From assembly GCF_025140835.1 (NCBI RefSeq), contig NZ_CP081154.1, positions 1 to 64,000 on the forward strand: a DNA stretch of 64,000 nucleotides, written 5' to 3'. This stretch comes from Aliiroseovarius sp. M344 (GTDB lineage Bacteria > Pseudomonadota > Alphaproteobacteria > Rhodobacterales > Rhodobacteraceae). Both the position numbers and the translations under genes were made by a program. Below, piece by piece: positions 9,600-18,656 of the stretch. Position 1 is the first letter of the stretch; each line of letters starts with the position of its first letter. The notes under the pieces were generated by a model. That model was not told the origin of the DNA and searched no databases. It saw only the letters and a program-made list of their open reading frames with translations.

Positions 9600-10769
9600 T
9601 CAGTCCTGGCGCGACAGGGCAGGGGCCAAAACGGCCATCAAAATCGCCAGCGCCAGCAGGAATGCAAAACTGACCCGCAGAGAACTGACCTGCGCGATGA
9701 AGCCGATCACCGGTGGCCCCAGCAACAGCCCTCCGTAGCCAAGCGTGGCCAGACTGGCGACCGCTTTGCCGGGGGACAGAACCGGGTCGCTGGTGGCGCG
9801 GCTGAAAGCCAGCGGCATGATCACCGCATAGCCGACCCCCATCAATGCAAAGCCAAGCAATGCCGCAGGATAGGTGGCAATGCCGACGGCCAGACCCGCC
9901 CCCAAAGCGGCCGTGGCCCCCGCCAGCCGCGCGGTTTTAACCGGACCAAACCTGTGGGTAACGCGATCACCGCCCAGACGCATGATGACCATTGCCACCG
10001 AAAACACGGCATATCCAACCGCCGCCGAGGCTTCGGTCACGCCGGTGGTGGTTATCAGAAAGATCGCCCCCCAGTCCGCCATGGCCCCTTCACCAAGGGA
10101 CGCGCACATGGCTAGCAGCCCGACCAGCACCATCGGACCCTTTGGAAGGGTGAACAATGGCGCGTGAGCGGCGCTGGAGGCCGGTTCAGGAGCCCATAGC
10201 GGCGATCTGGAGGGCCTAACTGCCAACCAAAGGCTGATGGCTGCCACAACGCCGATCACAAGCGCACCGTGCGCCAGCACCGGCAAGCCAAGCTTGATCG
10301 CAACAAAGCCAGACGCGGCACCGATCCCTGCGCCCACCGACCACGAGGCGTGAAAGCGCGACATCATCGGGCGGGGCAGGTGGCGCTCAACCGCGCCCGC
10401 CCAGCTGTTCATGGCCACATCCATCGCGCCATGGGTGGCCCCGAAGAAGGCCAATGCAACGGCAAGCGATGCGAGGTTTGGTGCCAGCCCGATGCCAAGG
10501 ATCGACAGGGCGTGGAGGAATGCGACCCAGACGGTTGTGGTCGCCGCACCGTGCCGGTCAACCCAACGCCCGGCCAGCGGAAAGGCAGCAATCGCACCGC
10601 CGCCCATCAGCAACAACAACATGCCCAACGCGCCGGGATCCAGCGACAATTTCGCCGAGACGGTCGGAATGCGCGACGCCCAAAGGCCAAACAGCGTGCC
10701 GTTCAGAACGAACATCGCGATCACCGCATTGCGCGCGGCCAGTATGGCGGGGGCAGGGGGGATGGACAT
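9600..10769 (-). CDS. MFS transporter
   Basis: A 389-residue membrane protein with about 12 hydrophobic helices and the MFS loop motif GRWVDRHG (about 66-73) between helices 2 and 3. Conserved features such as GATHGAMDVAMNSWAG (about 109-124) and SRFHASWSVGAG match the YbjJ-like branch, whose substrates are unknown. It is convergent with parB and separated from it by the two candidate parS sites. No partner gene is adjacent. Confidence 0.88.
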   Translation of the reverse strand: MSIPPAPAILAARNAVIAMFVLNGTLFGLWASRIPTVSAKLSLDPGALGMLLLLMGGGAIAAFPLAGRWVDRHGAATTTVWVAFLHALSILGIGLAPNLASLAVALAFFGATHGAMDVAMNSWAGAVERHLPRPMMSRFHASWSVGAGIGAASGFVAIKLGLPVLAHGALVIGVVAAISLWLAVRPSRSPLWAPEPASSAAHAPLFTLPKGPMVLVGLLAMCASLGEGAMADWGAIFLITTTGVTEASAAVGYAVFSVAMVIMRLGGDRVTHRFGPVKTARLAGATAALGAGLAVGIATYPAALLGFALMGVGYAVIMPLAFSRATSDPVLSPGKAVASLATLGYGGLLLGPPVIGFIAQVSSLRVSFAFLLALAILMAVLAPALSRQD

Positions 10770-11421
10770 GCATGACCTCGTTATCTAGGGACGCGACACT
10801 GTATGGCACTGGCGGACCCGCATCCGTCACCAGAAAACCGCGACTGTCGACCCCTAAAGGTGCGATTGTCCTGCCAGTTGGACGGCCCAGATCGTTTGAA
10901 AACACCCCGACCCGAGAATACCTTGTGGCCACTGTGTGTGCTTGCGTCAAAGAGATTGCCCAAGCTAGTATCGCGGCACGGACGGGGTCAAGAAACCGCG
11001 GCGCGATCGGTACGGCCATCGAAGCCTTTGTTGGTAAGGTTGGACGGGTGGAGTGGAAAATCCTCGCAGCTATCGCGACCTTCGCGGCGGTATTCGGTCT
11101 TTTTCACCACATCGCCAAGCGACGGGGAAAGTGAGACCAGCTTTATAACACGACACTCATCAAGCCGAATTCGCGTCTGGCGCGGTAATCATTCCCGGCG
11201 GGCTGGTGTTGCGTGTCGACGGTTGGTGCGGCGTGTTTCCAGTGACGTATCCACATATCGCGAGGCTGAGCAAAAAGGGCTTAGAAAAATATAAAAAATT
11301 CAATAGGTTAGAGTGGCCTCATGGGTGTGGTTAGACGAGGTTTCCCCCGCGAGCAATCAGCCAGCAAGGCATGCCAGCATTCCTATGTCACGCGCTGAGC
11401 CCGAAATTAACGCGCTGGTAG
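10770..11421. other. Gap with one doubtful ORF
   Basis: A plus-strand reading from ATG 10772 to 11134 (120 residues) ends in a hydrophobic segment followed by a basic tail (FAAVFGLFHHIAKRRGK). That could be a small tail-anchored protein, but the N-terminal half looks random and it starts 3 bases from the divergent MFS start. The rest (11135-11421) shows nothing I recognise. The MFS promoter must lie here. Confidence 0.35.
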
Positions 11422-12402
11422 TCAGAATAAATGCAGGTTCAGAACGGCGGCTTCTTTACGGTTCAGGACCGGGCGGGCCGATCTCCAGGCCGTTGATGTG
11501 TCGAACGCTGCCAATTCGGGAAACAGCGCCAATACCCCTTGGCGCACGTCGTGCTCCAATGCATTCAACGCATTTTCGCCCGGGAAAAAGCTTTCGCTTT
11601 GGGCGCCATTCGCCGTGATGATCTGGTGTTGGTCAAACAGTAGATGGAAATAAGTGACAGTCCCATTTTCCTGCAGGCTGACGCCTTTGTTTGCCAAATG
11701 GTGCTTTGCAGCGACCAAAACCTCTGGCGTGCCGAAATACAAATCTGCGGCGGCGGCAACGATCAACATTCGGTGGTTCTGCGACACAACCAAGTCATCG
11801 TGATCTCCCAACACGCCCTTCTTGATAAGGATCGGTGCGTTCTTTCCCTTAGCAAGGACAGTGCGCCGACCGATCCAGCGCAAGGGCTGCAAACCGTGAT
11901 CACGTGTTTTGATCAGATCGCCCGGCTTCAGGTCGTCAATCAACCGGTCGCCATCGGCAGCTGCGATAAAAGTTCCGCTTGTGAAACACGGAACGAGATT
12001 GGCGTAAGCCGTGGCACCATCGGTATTGAATGTGCGAAATGTATAGGTGACGCCAGTCCGCAACGGGAAGTTGGACAACATCAGCCGGCCATAATCAGCA
12101 GTGCCGTTGGTCGCAATAAAATAGACAGTCCCGCTCGATCCATCCGAGCCGGTGATGGTATATTTATAACGAAGATCAACGGTATCACCGATGTCTATTC
12201 CGGCAACGGTTGAGGCGACGACATCCTGTTCGGCAGCGTCGAAACCACCTGTATGGGTTAGATCGCCAAAAACGGCGTCACCGGCGCCGTTGGAATCGTC
12301 GACCGTGATTTTTCCGGCGACCCGTATGGTGAAATTGCCGCTATGTGGGTAAGTGGCATCCCCGGTGGCGATATTGTAAACGATCTTGTTGTACTGCGGC
12401 AT
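11422..12402 (-). CDS. Hint (hedgehog/intein-type) domain protein
   Basis: A 326-residue protein in two parts. The first about 155 residues are beta-rich and acidic, with no signal peptide (MPQYNKIVYNIATGDATYPH). The second part begins CFTSGTFIAAADGDRLIDDL with the Hint start Cys, then IKTRDHGLQPLRWIGRR and VSQNHRML, all usual for the Hint domains found many times in Rhodobacteraceae secreted proteins. Such domains are self-cleaving in hedgehogs and inteins; in these bacterial proteins the role is not established. There is no RTX repeat in the N-terminal part. Confidence 0.8.
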   Translation of the reverse strand: MPQYNKIVYNIATGDATYPHSGNFTIRVAGKITVDDSNGAGDAVFGDLTHTGGFDAAEQDVVASTVAGIDIGDTVDLRYKYTITGSDGSSGTVYFIATNGTADYGRLMLSNFPLRTGVTYTFRTFNTDGATAYANLVPCFTSGTFIAAADGDRLIDDLKPGDLIKTRDHGLQPLRWIGRRTVLAKGKNAPILIKKGVLGDHDDLVVSQNHRMLIVAAAADLYFGTPEVLVAAKHHLANKGVSLQENGTVTYFHLLFDQHQIITANGAQSESFFPGENALNALEHDVRQGVLALFPELAAFDTSTAWRSARPVLNRKEAAVLNLHLF

Positions 12403-12574
12403 TTGGTAATCGCTAAATTTTTCTGTGAATCAACATTCGCAGATGCGCAAAGCTGTACTGAACAAAGAGTGCGGCAACTCGCTTGATTGCGACAGAACGT
12501 GTCGTAGCTGATCCGCTGGCAACGCTTTGCATCCGCTTGACTCGGCCCCCGCGTTTCTGACATGGAAGTTATGC

Positions 12575-12760
12575 GATCGGTTCCGTGTGTGCAGAGGCAC
12601 CACGGTAGTAATAGGGAATACGGTGAGGTGTAGCCATTAGGCGCCAAACCCGTAACTGCCCCCGCAACTGTGAGCGGCGAGCGAAGCTGAATTTGCCACT
12701 GGGGTTTGCCCCGGGAAGGCCAGCCAAGCGAAGACCCGCGAGTCAGGAGACCTGCCGGAC
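12575..12760 (+). promoter_or_regulatory. Cobalamin (B12) riboswitch
   Basis: The sequence shows the conserved elements in order: AATAGGGAATACGGTG (about 12610-12625), CCGTAACTGCCCCCGCAACT (about 12650-12669, B12 box region), GTGAGCGGCGAGCGAAG, GCCACTGGGG, CCGGGAAGGC, GCGAAGACCCGCGAGTCAGG and AGACCTGCC. Ends are approximate. It lies about 135 bases upstream of the DUF4198 gene, on the same strand, so the operon is expected to be switched off by adenosylcobalamin. Confidence 0.93.
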
Positions 12761-12895
12761 GCTGGGCATTTGCCCATATCCTACCGGACGCCGGGGTGCG
12801 CGTCTGGCCCGGCGGTCACCAGACCTTCCCGAGCCATTGTCCCCGTTGTTCCTTCTTTTGTGCAGGCACCCGCCCGCCAACCCAAAGAGGACGAC

Positions 12896-13681
12896 ATGAA
12901 ACTGAACCTTCTGGCCACCATTTTGGCCTTAGCCTTGCCGGTCACTGCGTCTGCGCATTTCCAGCTGAACTATACCGAAGAGGCGATGATTGACCGCCCG
13001 GGCGACGTGCCCATGGGTCTGATATTCTGGCACCCGTTTGAGAACGGCCATGTTATGGACATGGGTCAACCGCTCGAGTTTTTCATGGTGCATAATGGCG
13101 ACAAGGTTGATCTGTCAGATCGGCTGGAGCCTGCGCGGTTCAAGGGGGCCACGAACGAGGCCGCGGCGTATCGTGCCACTGTCCCCGTCAAACGCTCGGG
13201 CGACTATGTCGTGGTGACTGTGCCTGCGCCGTATTACGAGCAAAGCGAGGATATCTTTATCCAGCAGATCGCCAAGGTCGTTCTGAACCGCAACACGTTG
13301 CCCACCGACTGGGATCAACCGGTCGGGTTGCCCACCGAAATCCTGCCGCTGAACAAGCCTTACAACGTGATTGTTGGCTCGACTTTTTCGGGTCAGGTGT
13401 TGGCGGATGGTCAGCCTGTGCCCGGGGCCGAGATCGAAGTTGAATATATGGCGGCCGAACCTAACCTAGAGTTCTTTTCGACCTCTGATCCAACAGCACA
13501 CCCCATGCCGGGCGGGGCGGTGGTTGCGATTGCGGATGACAACGGTGTCTTCACCTTCGGCATTCCCAAAGCGGGCTACTGGGGTTTCGCCGCGTTAGGG
13601 TCTGGTCCGGTCACGGAACACGAAGGCAAAGAGCTGTCACAGGATGCGGTGATCTGGATCCGCGCCGAGGACCTGAAGTGA
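12896..13681 (+). CDS. DUF4198 periplasmic component of cobalt/nickel ECF transport
   Basis: From ATG 12896 (AGAGGA site) the product is 261 residues, with a signal peptide (MKLNLLATILALALPVTASA, cleavage before HFQLNY) whose mature end begins with His, a possible metal ligand. The DUF4198 family (NikK-type) accompanies NikM/CbiM systems. Beta-rich character and a C-terminal carboxypeptidase-regulatory-like domain (FTFGIPKAGYWGFAALG) fit a periplasmic metal-handling protein. The B12 riboswitch upstream points to cobalt rather than nickel. Confidence 0.82.
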   Translation: MKLNLLATILALALPVTASAHFQLNYTEEAMIDRPGDVPMGLIFWHPFENGHVMDMGQPLEFFMVHNGDKVDLSDRLEPARFKGATNEAAAYRATVPVKRSGDYVVVTVPAPYYEQSEDIFIQQIAKVVLNRNTLPTDWDQPVGLPTEILPLNKPYNVIVGSTFSGQVLADGQPVPGAEIEVEYMAAEPNLEFFSTSDPTAHPMPGGAVVAIADDNGVFTFGIPKAGYWGFAALGSGPVTEHEGKELSQDAVIWIRAEDLK

Positions 13682-13691
13682 GGGGGTTGTC

Positions 13692-14309
13692 ATGCATATC
13701 GTAGACGGCGCCCTGGCGAACCCGGTGGTGATCGGCGGCGCGATTGCGGCGGTCGGTGGCATCGCGATAGGCCTGAAACACTTGCCGTTGGAACGCATCC
13801 CGGTGGCAGGGGTGTTGTCGGCCAGCTTCTTTGTCGCCTCGCTGATCCATGTGCCCATCGGTCCAAGCTCGGTCCATCTGATCCTGAACGGATTGGCGGG
13901 GCTGGTGCTGGGCTGGGCGGCGTTTCCGGCGCTGTTTGTGGGGCTGTTGTTGCAAGCGGTGTTCTTTGGCTTTGGCGGGTTGACTGTGCTGGGCGTGAAC
14001 GCGGTGAATATCGCGGGACCCGCCGTCTTGGCGGGCCTGCTGTTTCGCCCGCTGGTGTCGCGCGGATCGCCCATGCAGGGCGCGATCTGGGGCGGGATCG
14101 GCGGCGGCTTTGCCATTGCGGTCACCACTTTGGCCGTGGCCTTTTCGCTGATGCTGTCCGGGGACGAGTTCACAGCGGCCGCGAAACTGGTGTTCATCGC
14201 CCATATTCCGGTGATGGTGGTCGAAGCCTTGCTGACCGGTGCTGCTATTTTCCTGGCCCGCCGGGTGAAGCCTGAGTTGTTCCTTGTGTCGAAAGGACGA
14301 TTGGCATGA
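13692..14309 (+). CDS. cbiM: Cobalt ECF transporter S component CbiM
   Basis: A 205-residue membrane protein beginning MHIVDG, the N-terminal metal-binding Met-His signature of CbiM/NikM in which the amino terminus and His2 coordinate the metal. About six to seven helices follow, with FFVASLIHVPIGPSSVHLIL (about 43-62) carrying further conserved His residues. It lies 10 bases behind the DUF4198 gene and overlaps the next gene by 4 bases. Confidence 0.92.
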   Translation: MHIVDGALANPVVIGGAIAAVGGIAIGLKHLPLERIPVAGVLSASFFVASLIHVPIGPSSVHLILNGLAGLVLGWAAFPALFVGLLLQAVFFGFGGLTVLGVNAVNIAGPAVLAGLLFRPLVSRGSPMQGAIWGGIGGGFAIAVTTLAVAFSLMLSGDEFTAAAKLVFIAHIPVMVVEALLTGAAIFLARRVKPELFLVSKGRLA

Positions 14310-14893
14310 TCCGGTCTGTGCTTCTGTTGCTGGTGTTTATGACACCGCTGCCTGCCATGGCGCATAACGTGATTGCCGCGGTCTTTCCGTCCGGCGATGC
14401 GATCGAGGGCGAGATTGGCCTGTCCAGCGGCGAAATGGCCGCCGATCTGGTGGTTGAGGTCTTTGACGAGGCGGGCAACAAGCTTGGCGAAACGCGCACC
14501 GACGCGGACGGGTTCTTTCTGTTCACCCCAAGCCAGCCCGTCACGCATATCTTTCGCGGTGATCTTGGGGCAGGGCATGTGGCCGAAACCATGATGAGCG
14601 CGGCAGATGTCGCGGCCATCCTTGGTCAAACGGCCGCCACTGACAGCGCCGGGGCCTCGGTTCTGTCCGGCGCGCCCGACACCATGGCGCAGACTGCCGG
14701 AATATCGGACGTTACCCGCGCCGAGATAGCGACCATGCTGCGCGACGAATTGCGCCCGATCCGCCAGGAACTGACAGCCTTCAAGAACAAGTCGAATTTC
14801 CAGTCCGTTCTGGGCGGGTTGGGCTATATTTTTGGGCTGTTCGGTCTGGGCTTCTATATTGCTGCGCGCCGTAAACTGGAGGCCCAGAAATGA
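14306..14893 (+). CDS. CbiL/NikL-like auxiliary component
   Basis: A 195-residue protein with an N-terminal signal segment (about 1-19, ending AMAHNVIAAVF) again followed by His, a beta-sandwich of carboxypeptidase-regulatory type (LVVEVFDEAGNKLGETRTDA), a helical linker and a C-terminal transmembrane helix (LGGLGYIFGLFGLGFYIAARR). This is the plan of NikL/CbiL proteins, which replace NikN/CbiN in many systems. Overlaps by ATGA with both neighbours show tight coupling. Confidence 0.8.
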   Translation: MIRSVLLLLVFMTPLPAMAHNVIAAVFPSGDAIEGEIGLSSGEMAADLVVEVFDEAGNKLGETRTDADGFFLFTPSQPVTHIFRGDLGAGHVAETMMSAADVAAILGQTAATDSAGASVLSGAPDTMAQTAGISDVTRAEIATMLRDELRPIRQELTAFKNKSNFQSVLGGLGYIFGLFGLGFYIAARRKLEAQK

Positions 14894-15678
14894 CCTATGT
14901 TCTGACCGGAGATGACAAGGCGATTTCCGGGTTTGGCGGGTTTCGGTCTGCCATCACCACGCTTGATCCCCGCATGCGCATCGTGGTCACGGTGATCTGC
15001 GCGGTCACCATTGTTGGACTGTCTGATCTGCGCGTGCTGTCCGGCGCGATGGTGCTGTCGATGTGGTTGTTGGCCATCTCGGGCCTGCCGTTTCAGAAAA
15101 CGTTGCGGCGCATGGCGATGATGGACACATTCATCATCTTCATGCTGGTGCTGTTGCCGTTCACCATGCCCGGCACGCCGATGTTCACAGTGTGGGGCGT
15201 TTCGGCCAGTTGGGAAGGTCTGTGGCGGGCTGTCGAGATTGGCCTGACGGCCAATGCGGTTATTCTGGCGGTGATGACCATGGTCGGCTCGATGGAGCCG
15301 GTGACGATGGGACATGCGCTGTTTGCGCTGAAAACGCCCGAACGGCTGGTGCATCTGATGATGTTCACGATCCGATATATCGATGTGCTGCGCGAAGAAT
15401 ATCTGCGGCTCAGAACCTCGATGAAGCTGCGCGGGTTTCGACCCGGCACCAACTGGCACACCTATCGCAGCTATGGCTATCTGGTTGGGATGATGCTGGT
15501 GCGCGCCATCGAACGGTCCGAGCGTATTCTGGCGGCGATGAAATGCCGGGGCTTTTCGGGCCGCATCGTGCTGCTGGATGAATTCCGCCTGACCCGCGCG
15601 GACCTGCTGTTTGCCGCCGCGCTGTGCACAGCCCTTGCGGCCCTTGTCTGGGCCGAGGTCGCATATGCCGTGCATTGA
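14890..15678 (+). CDS. cbiQ: Cobalt ECF transporter T component CbiQ
   Basis: A 262-residue membrane protein with five to six helices and the two EcfT coupling motifs: LRLRTSMKLRGFRPG (about 175-189) and AAMKCRGFSGR (about 216-226). These Ala/Lys-x-Arg-Gly-Phe helices contact the ATPase. It sits between CbiL and CbiO with ATGA overlap upstream and a 14-base overlap downstream. Confidence 0.9.
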   Translation: MTYVLTGDDKAISGFGGFRSAITTLDPRMRIVVTVICAVTIVGLSDLRVLSGAMVLSMWLLAISGLPFQKTLRRMAMMDTFIIFMLVLLPFTMPGTPMFTVWGVSASWEGLWRAVEIGLTANAVILAVMTMVGSMEPVTMGHALFALKTPERLVHLMMFTIRYIDVLREEYLRLRTSMKLRGFRPGTNWHTYRSYGYLVGMMLVRAIERSERILAAMKCRGFSGRIVLLDEFRLTRADLLFAAALCTALAALVWAEVAYAVH

Positions 15679-16315
15679 GCTGTCGGACATCCACTTTGCC
15701 TATCCCGGGCTGGACCCGGTGCTGGAGGGGGCTTCGATGCGGCTTCGTCCCGGCGAACGTGTGTCCCTGATCGGCCCGAACGGTGCGGGAAAATCCACGC
15801 TTCTGAAGATCATCATGGGGCTGCTACATCCCACACAGGGCACCATCACGGCCTTTGGCAAGCCGCGTGTGGCCGAGGCGGATTTTCACGAGCTGCGCCG
15901 CCGCGTTGGCCTTGTGTTCCAAGATGCAGATGACCAGTTGTTTTGCCCGACGGTGGCCGAGGATATCGCCTTCGGACCGCTTAATCTGGGCAAGACACGT
16001 GACGAGGCGGTGGCGGTTGTCGATGACATTCTGGCGCGGCTTAACCTGACCCATCTGCGCGACCGCGTGACCCACAAACTGTCAGGTGGCGAGAAGCGTC
16101 TGGTGACACTGGCGACGGTGCTGGCGATGGAGCCGGAGGTGTTGATTCTGGACGAGCCGACCAATGCGCTGGACCCGGACAACTATGCCCGCTTGGTCGG
16201 TATCTTGAAGGGAGTCGATCAGGCCATCCTGCTGGTCAGCCATGATCCCGAGTTCCGCGCCGAGATTGCGCCTGATGCGTATCGGCTGGAGAACCGGGTG
16301 CTGGAGCGGCAATAG
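15665..16315 (+). CDS. cbiO: Cobalt ECF transporter ATPase CbiO
   Basis: From ATG 15665 the product is 216 residues, somewhat short for CbiO but complete. Walker A is GPNGAGKST, the ECF-type Q-loop region VFQDADDQLFCPTV, the signature LSGGEKR, Walker B VLILDEPTNALD, and the H-loop LLVSHD. It is the last gene of the riboswitch-controlled operon and is convergent with the ynj-type operon after only 3 bases. Confidence 0.92.
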   Translation: MPCIELSDIHFAYPGLDPVLEGASMRLRPGERVSLIGPNGAGKSTLLKIIMGLLHPTQGTITAFGKPRVAEADFHELRRRVGLVFQDADDQLFCPTVAEDIAFGPLNLGKTRDEAVAVVDDILARLNLTHLRDRVTHKLSGGEKRLVTLATVLAMEPEVLILDEPTNALDPDNYARLVGILKGVDQAILLVSHDPEFRAEIAPDAYRLENRVLERQ

Positions 16316-16318
16316 GGT

Positions 16319-16951
16319 CTAGCCCAGTGTAATAACTGCGCCACCCGCCGCCTCGGCGTCCTCTCGATCATGGGTCACGAGCAGCACCGGCAAAGCCCGT
16401 GCCTTTGCATGGTCAAAGACCAGTTGCCGCACCTGCCCGCGCAGTTCCGCATCCAAACCTGAAAATGGCTCGTCCAGCAGCAATGCGTGGGGCTCTGACA
16501 ACAGCATCCGCATCAGCGCCACCCGCGCGCGTTGCCCGCCGGACAGGGTGGCGGGGTCACGGTCGGCAAAGCCGTCCAGCCCAACCTCGGCCAGAGCGGC
16601 GTCGATCTTGGCGCGGCGCTCGGTCCGGGTCCCGCCCTGGGCCAGGCCGAAGGCAAGGTTGGCCCCGACATTCAGATGCGGAAACAACAGCGCGTCCTGA
16701 AACAGGATGCCGACGCAGCGCTCGTCCGGGGGCAGGGGGGTCAGGTCGCGGCCCATCAGGCGGATGTGGCCCGCGAGCGTAAAGTCTCGGTCCAGCGTGC
16801 CTATGATGGCCGACAGAAGCGTGGATTTTCCCACGCCGCTTGGCCCCATGATCGTCAGCACCGCGCCGGGGGCGACATGGGTGTCGACGGATATCAGGCG
16901 CTTGCCGCCTTGGGTGATTTCTACCCGGTCCAGATGCAGCCCGTCAGCCAT
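16319..16951 (-). CDS. ynjD: ABC transporter ATPase, YnjD-like
   Basis: A 210-residue ATPase with Walker A GPSGVGKST, signature LSGGQRAR, Walker B ALLLDEPFSGLD and H-loop LLVTHD. Its size and partners (fused double permease, solute-binding protein, CDP-alcohol phosphotransferase) match the E. coli ynj operon. ThiQ-like ATPases are close relatives. The gene overlaps ynjC by 8 bases and is last in the leftward operon. Confidence 0.82.
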   Translation of the reverse strand: MADGLHLDRVEITQGGKRLISVDTHVAPGAVLTIMGPSGVGKSTLLSAIIGTLDRDFTLAGHIRLMGRDLTPLPPDERCVGILFQDALLFPHLNVGANLAFGLAQGGTRTERRAKIDAALAEVGLDGFADRDPATLSGGQRARVALMRMLLSEPHALLLDEPFSGLDAELRGQVRQLVFDHAKARALPVLLVTHDREDAEAAGGAVITLG

Positions 16952-18647
16952 TCAAAAGCCCCTTTCGGTTGCGCCATATCAGGGCGGGCAGCGCCAAGGC
17001 CAGAGCAAAGGGCACAAGTGCCGCCGCGGTCTGCATCAGACCGAAGACGCCAATCGCGCGACGATCCCCGCCCGAGGCCAGCGCGACGGCTTCAGTGGTC
17101 AGCGTCTCGATCCGGCCCCCACCGATCAACAGCGTGGGCAGGTATTGCCCGACAGAGACCGCGACCCCAACCGCAATGGCGGTCAGCAGTGGGGCCAGCA
17201 GCATCGGCAGACGGATACGCCAGAGCACGCGGTTCGGGCTGGCGCCAAGGGCTGCGGCAACAGTGGCTTGGCGACGGTCCCAAGTCTTCCACGGCCCCTC
17301 CAGCGACAGGCGCAGATAGGGCAGGACGAAGACCAGATGCGCGAAGGCGACAGGTGCGCGGCCCATGTCGAGACCAAAGTTCAGAAACAGGGTCTGAAGC
17401 CCCGGCAGGAAGGCGGTTTGCGGCACGATCAGAGGCAGATAGATCAGCCACATGCCGCGTTCGGTCAGGCGTAGGTTACGACGCTCCTCGGTCTCAAGGC
17501 AGCCCACGGTCAGAAGCATGCCGATGGTGACAGCGAGTGCCGCGATCAGGGCAGTTTCACCAAGCGCGTCCAGACTACCTGCGCGGTGGCGCATCCAGCT
17601 GCGCGCGGTGAACTGGTCGGGCAGGATGTCGGGGAAGGTCCAGAAGCCTGCGACGGACCAAACCCCAAGCCCAAGAAGACCCAACAGAAGCGCGAATGAA
17701 ATGGCGGTGCCAAGGGTGAAGCCAACGACGCGCAAGGGCTGGTCGTGTTGTCCGCGACGGCCCGCTTCGATCTGCGCGCAGGCCGTGCGCGCGATCAGCT
17801 TCTCGCCTAGGAACCAAAGCCCCACCGCACCGACAACCAGCGCCAGTTGCACCAAAGCGGCGGCGGCGGCTTGCAGGCGGAAGGCGATGTCGGGGTCCGA
17901 CATCCAACGCACGATTTGCACCGACAGGGTCGGGGGCGTCGACGGCCCAAGGATCACCGCCACATCAACCACGGACATCGACCATGTCAGGACCACCAGC
18001 ACGGGTAGGCGGATGCGGGCATAGACTGCCGGGAAGATCGCGAACATCCATGCCGAGATGCGCCCGTAGCCCATGCTTTGGCTTAACGCCATGCGGCGGC
18101 GGCCGTCGATCTGGCCCAAGGCCGCAATGGACATGAGAAGCAGGAACGGCACCTCTTTCATCACCAGTCCGGCGATCAGAGACAAGCCCCATGGGTCGTT
18201 CAGGATCAACAGGTCCGGCGGGCGTTCCCAACCCGTGAGCCATGGCGAGAACAGGCGTGCAATCCAGCCCGACGGTGCGATCAGGAAAGCCAGGCCAAAG
18301 GCGGCCGCGGCGTGGGGGACAGACAGGAAGGGCGACAGCAGGCGTTCAAGGATACGAAACCCGCGCGTGCCCGCCCAACCGGCAAGGATCAGCGCGGTGA
18401 TCGCCAGCGATAGGATCGCGGCGGCAAGGCCCGTCACCACCGACAACCGCACCGCCGGGCCGAACCCCGGCCAATCGAACAACGCGCGAAACGGGTCGAG
18501 CGATGGGCCGGATTGGCCCGCGGCTTGCAGATGCCCAAAGGCGGGCAGCACCGTGCCCCATACCCCCGCCGCCACCGGCCCCAGCAACACCAAAACGGTG
18601 AGCACGGGGAACAGAGGCAGGCGGGTTCGTCTGCGCAACCGGACCAT
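16944..18647 (-). CDS. ynjC: ABC transporter permease with two fused permease cores, YnjC-like
   Basis: A 567-residue membrane protein holding two copies of the binding-protein-dependent permease core. EAA-type loops are seen near RRMALSQSMGYGRISAWMFAIFP (about 182-204, broken from the canonical EAA) and AAALGASPNRVLWRIRLP (about 466-483). Fused permeases are found in ThiP, AfuB-like and YnjC proteins. The neighbours favour YnjC. The substrate is unknown. Confidence 0.82.
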   Translation of the reverse strand: MVRLRRRTRLPLFPVLTVLVLLGPVAAGVWGTVLPAFGHLQAAGQSGPSLDPFRALFDWPGFGPAVRLSVVTGLAAAILSLAITALILAGWAGTRGFRILERLLSPFLSVPHAAAAFGLAFLIAPSGWIARLFSPWLTGWERPPDLLILNDPWGLSLIAGLVMKEVPFLLLMSIAALGQIDGRRRMALSQSMGYGRISAWMFAIFPAVYARIRLPVLVVLTWSMSVVDVAVILGPSTPPTLSVQIVRWMSDPDIAFRLQAAAAALVQLALVVGAVGLWFLGEKLIARTACAQIEAGRRGQHDQPLRVVGFTLGTAISFALLLGLLGLGVWSVAGFWTFPDILPDQFTARSWMRHRAGSLDALGETALIAALAVTIGMLLTVGCLETEERRNLRLTERGMWLIYLPLIVPQTAFLPGLQTLFLNFGLDMGRAPVAFAHLVFVLPYLRLSLEGPWKTWDRRQATVAAALGASPNRVLWRIRLPMLLAPLLTAIAVGVAVSVGQYLPTLLIGGGRIETLTTEAVALASGGDRRAIGVFGLMQTAAALVPFALALALPALIWRNRKGLLNG

Positions 18648-18656
18648 ATTCAGGGT

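Noticed and set aside
10454..11134. 226-residue plus-strand reading over the MFS start
   Set aside because: Its first half is the shadow of the MFS gene; only the last 120 residues could be real and are mentioned with low confidence.
13611..14629. Long minus-strand readings opposite cbiM and cbiL
   Set aside because: They mirror the coupled CbiM-CbiL genes and show no family motif.
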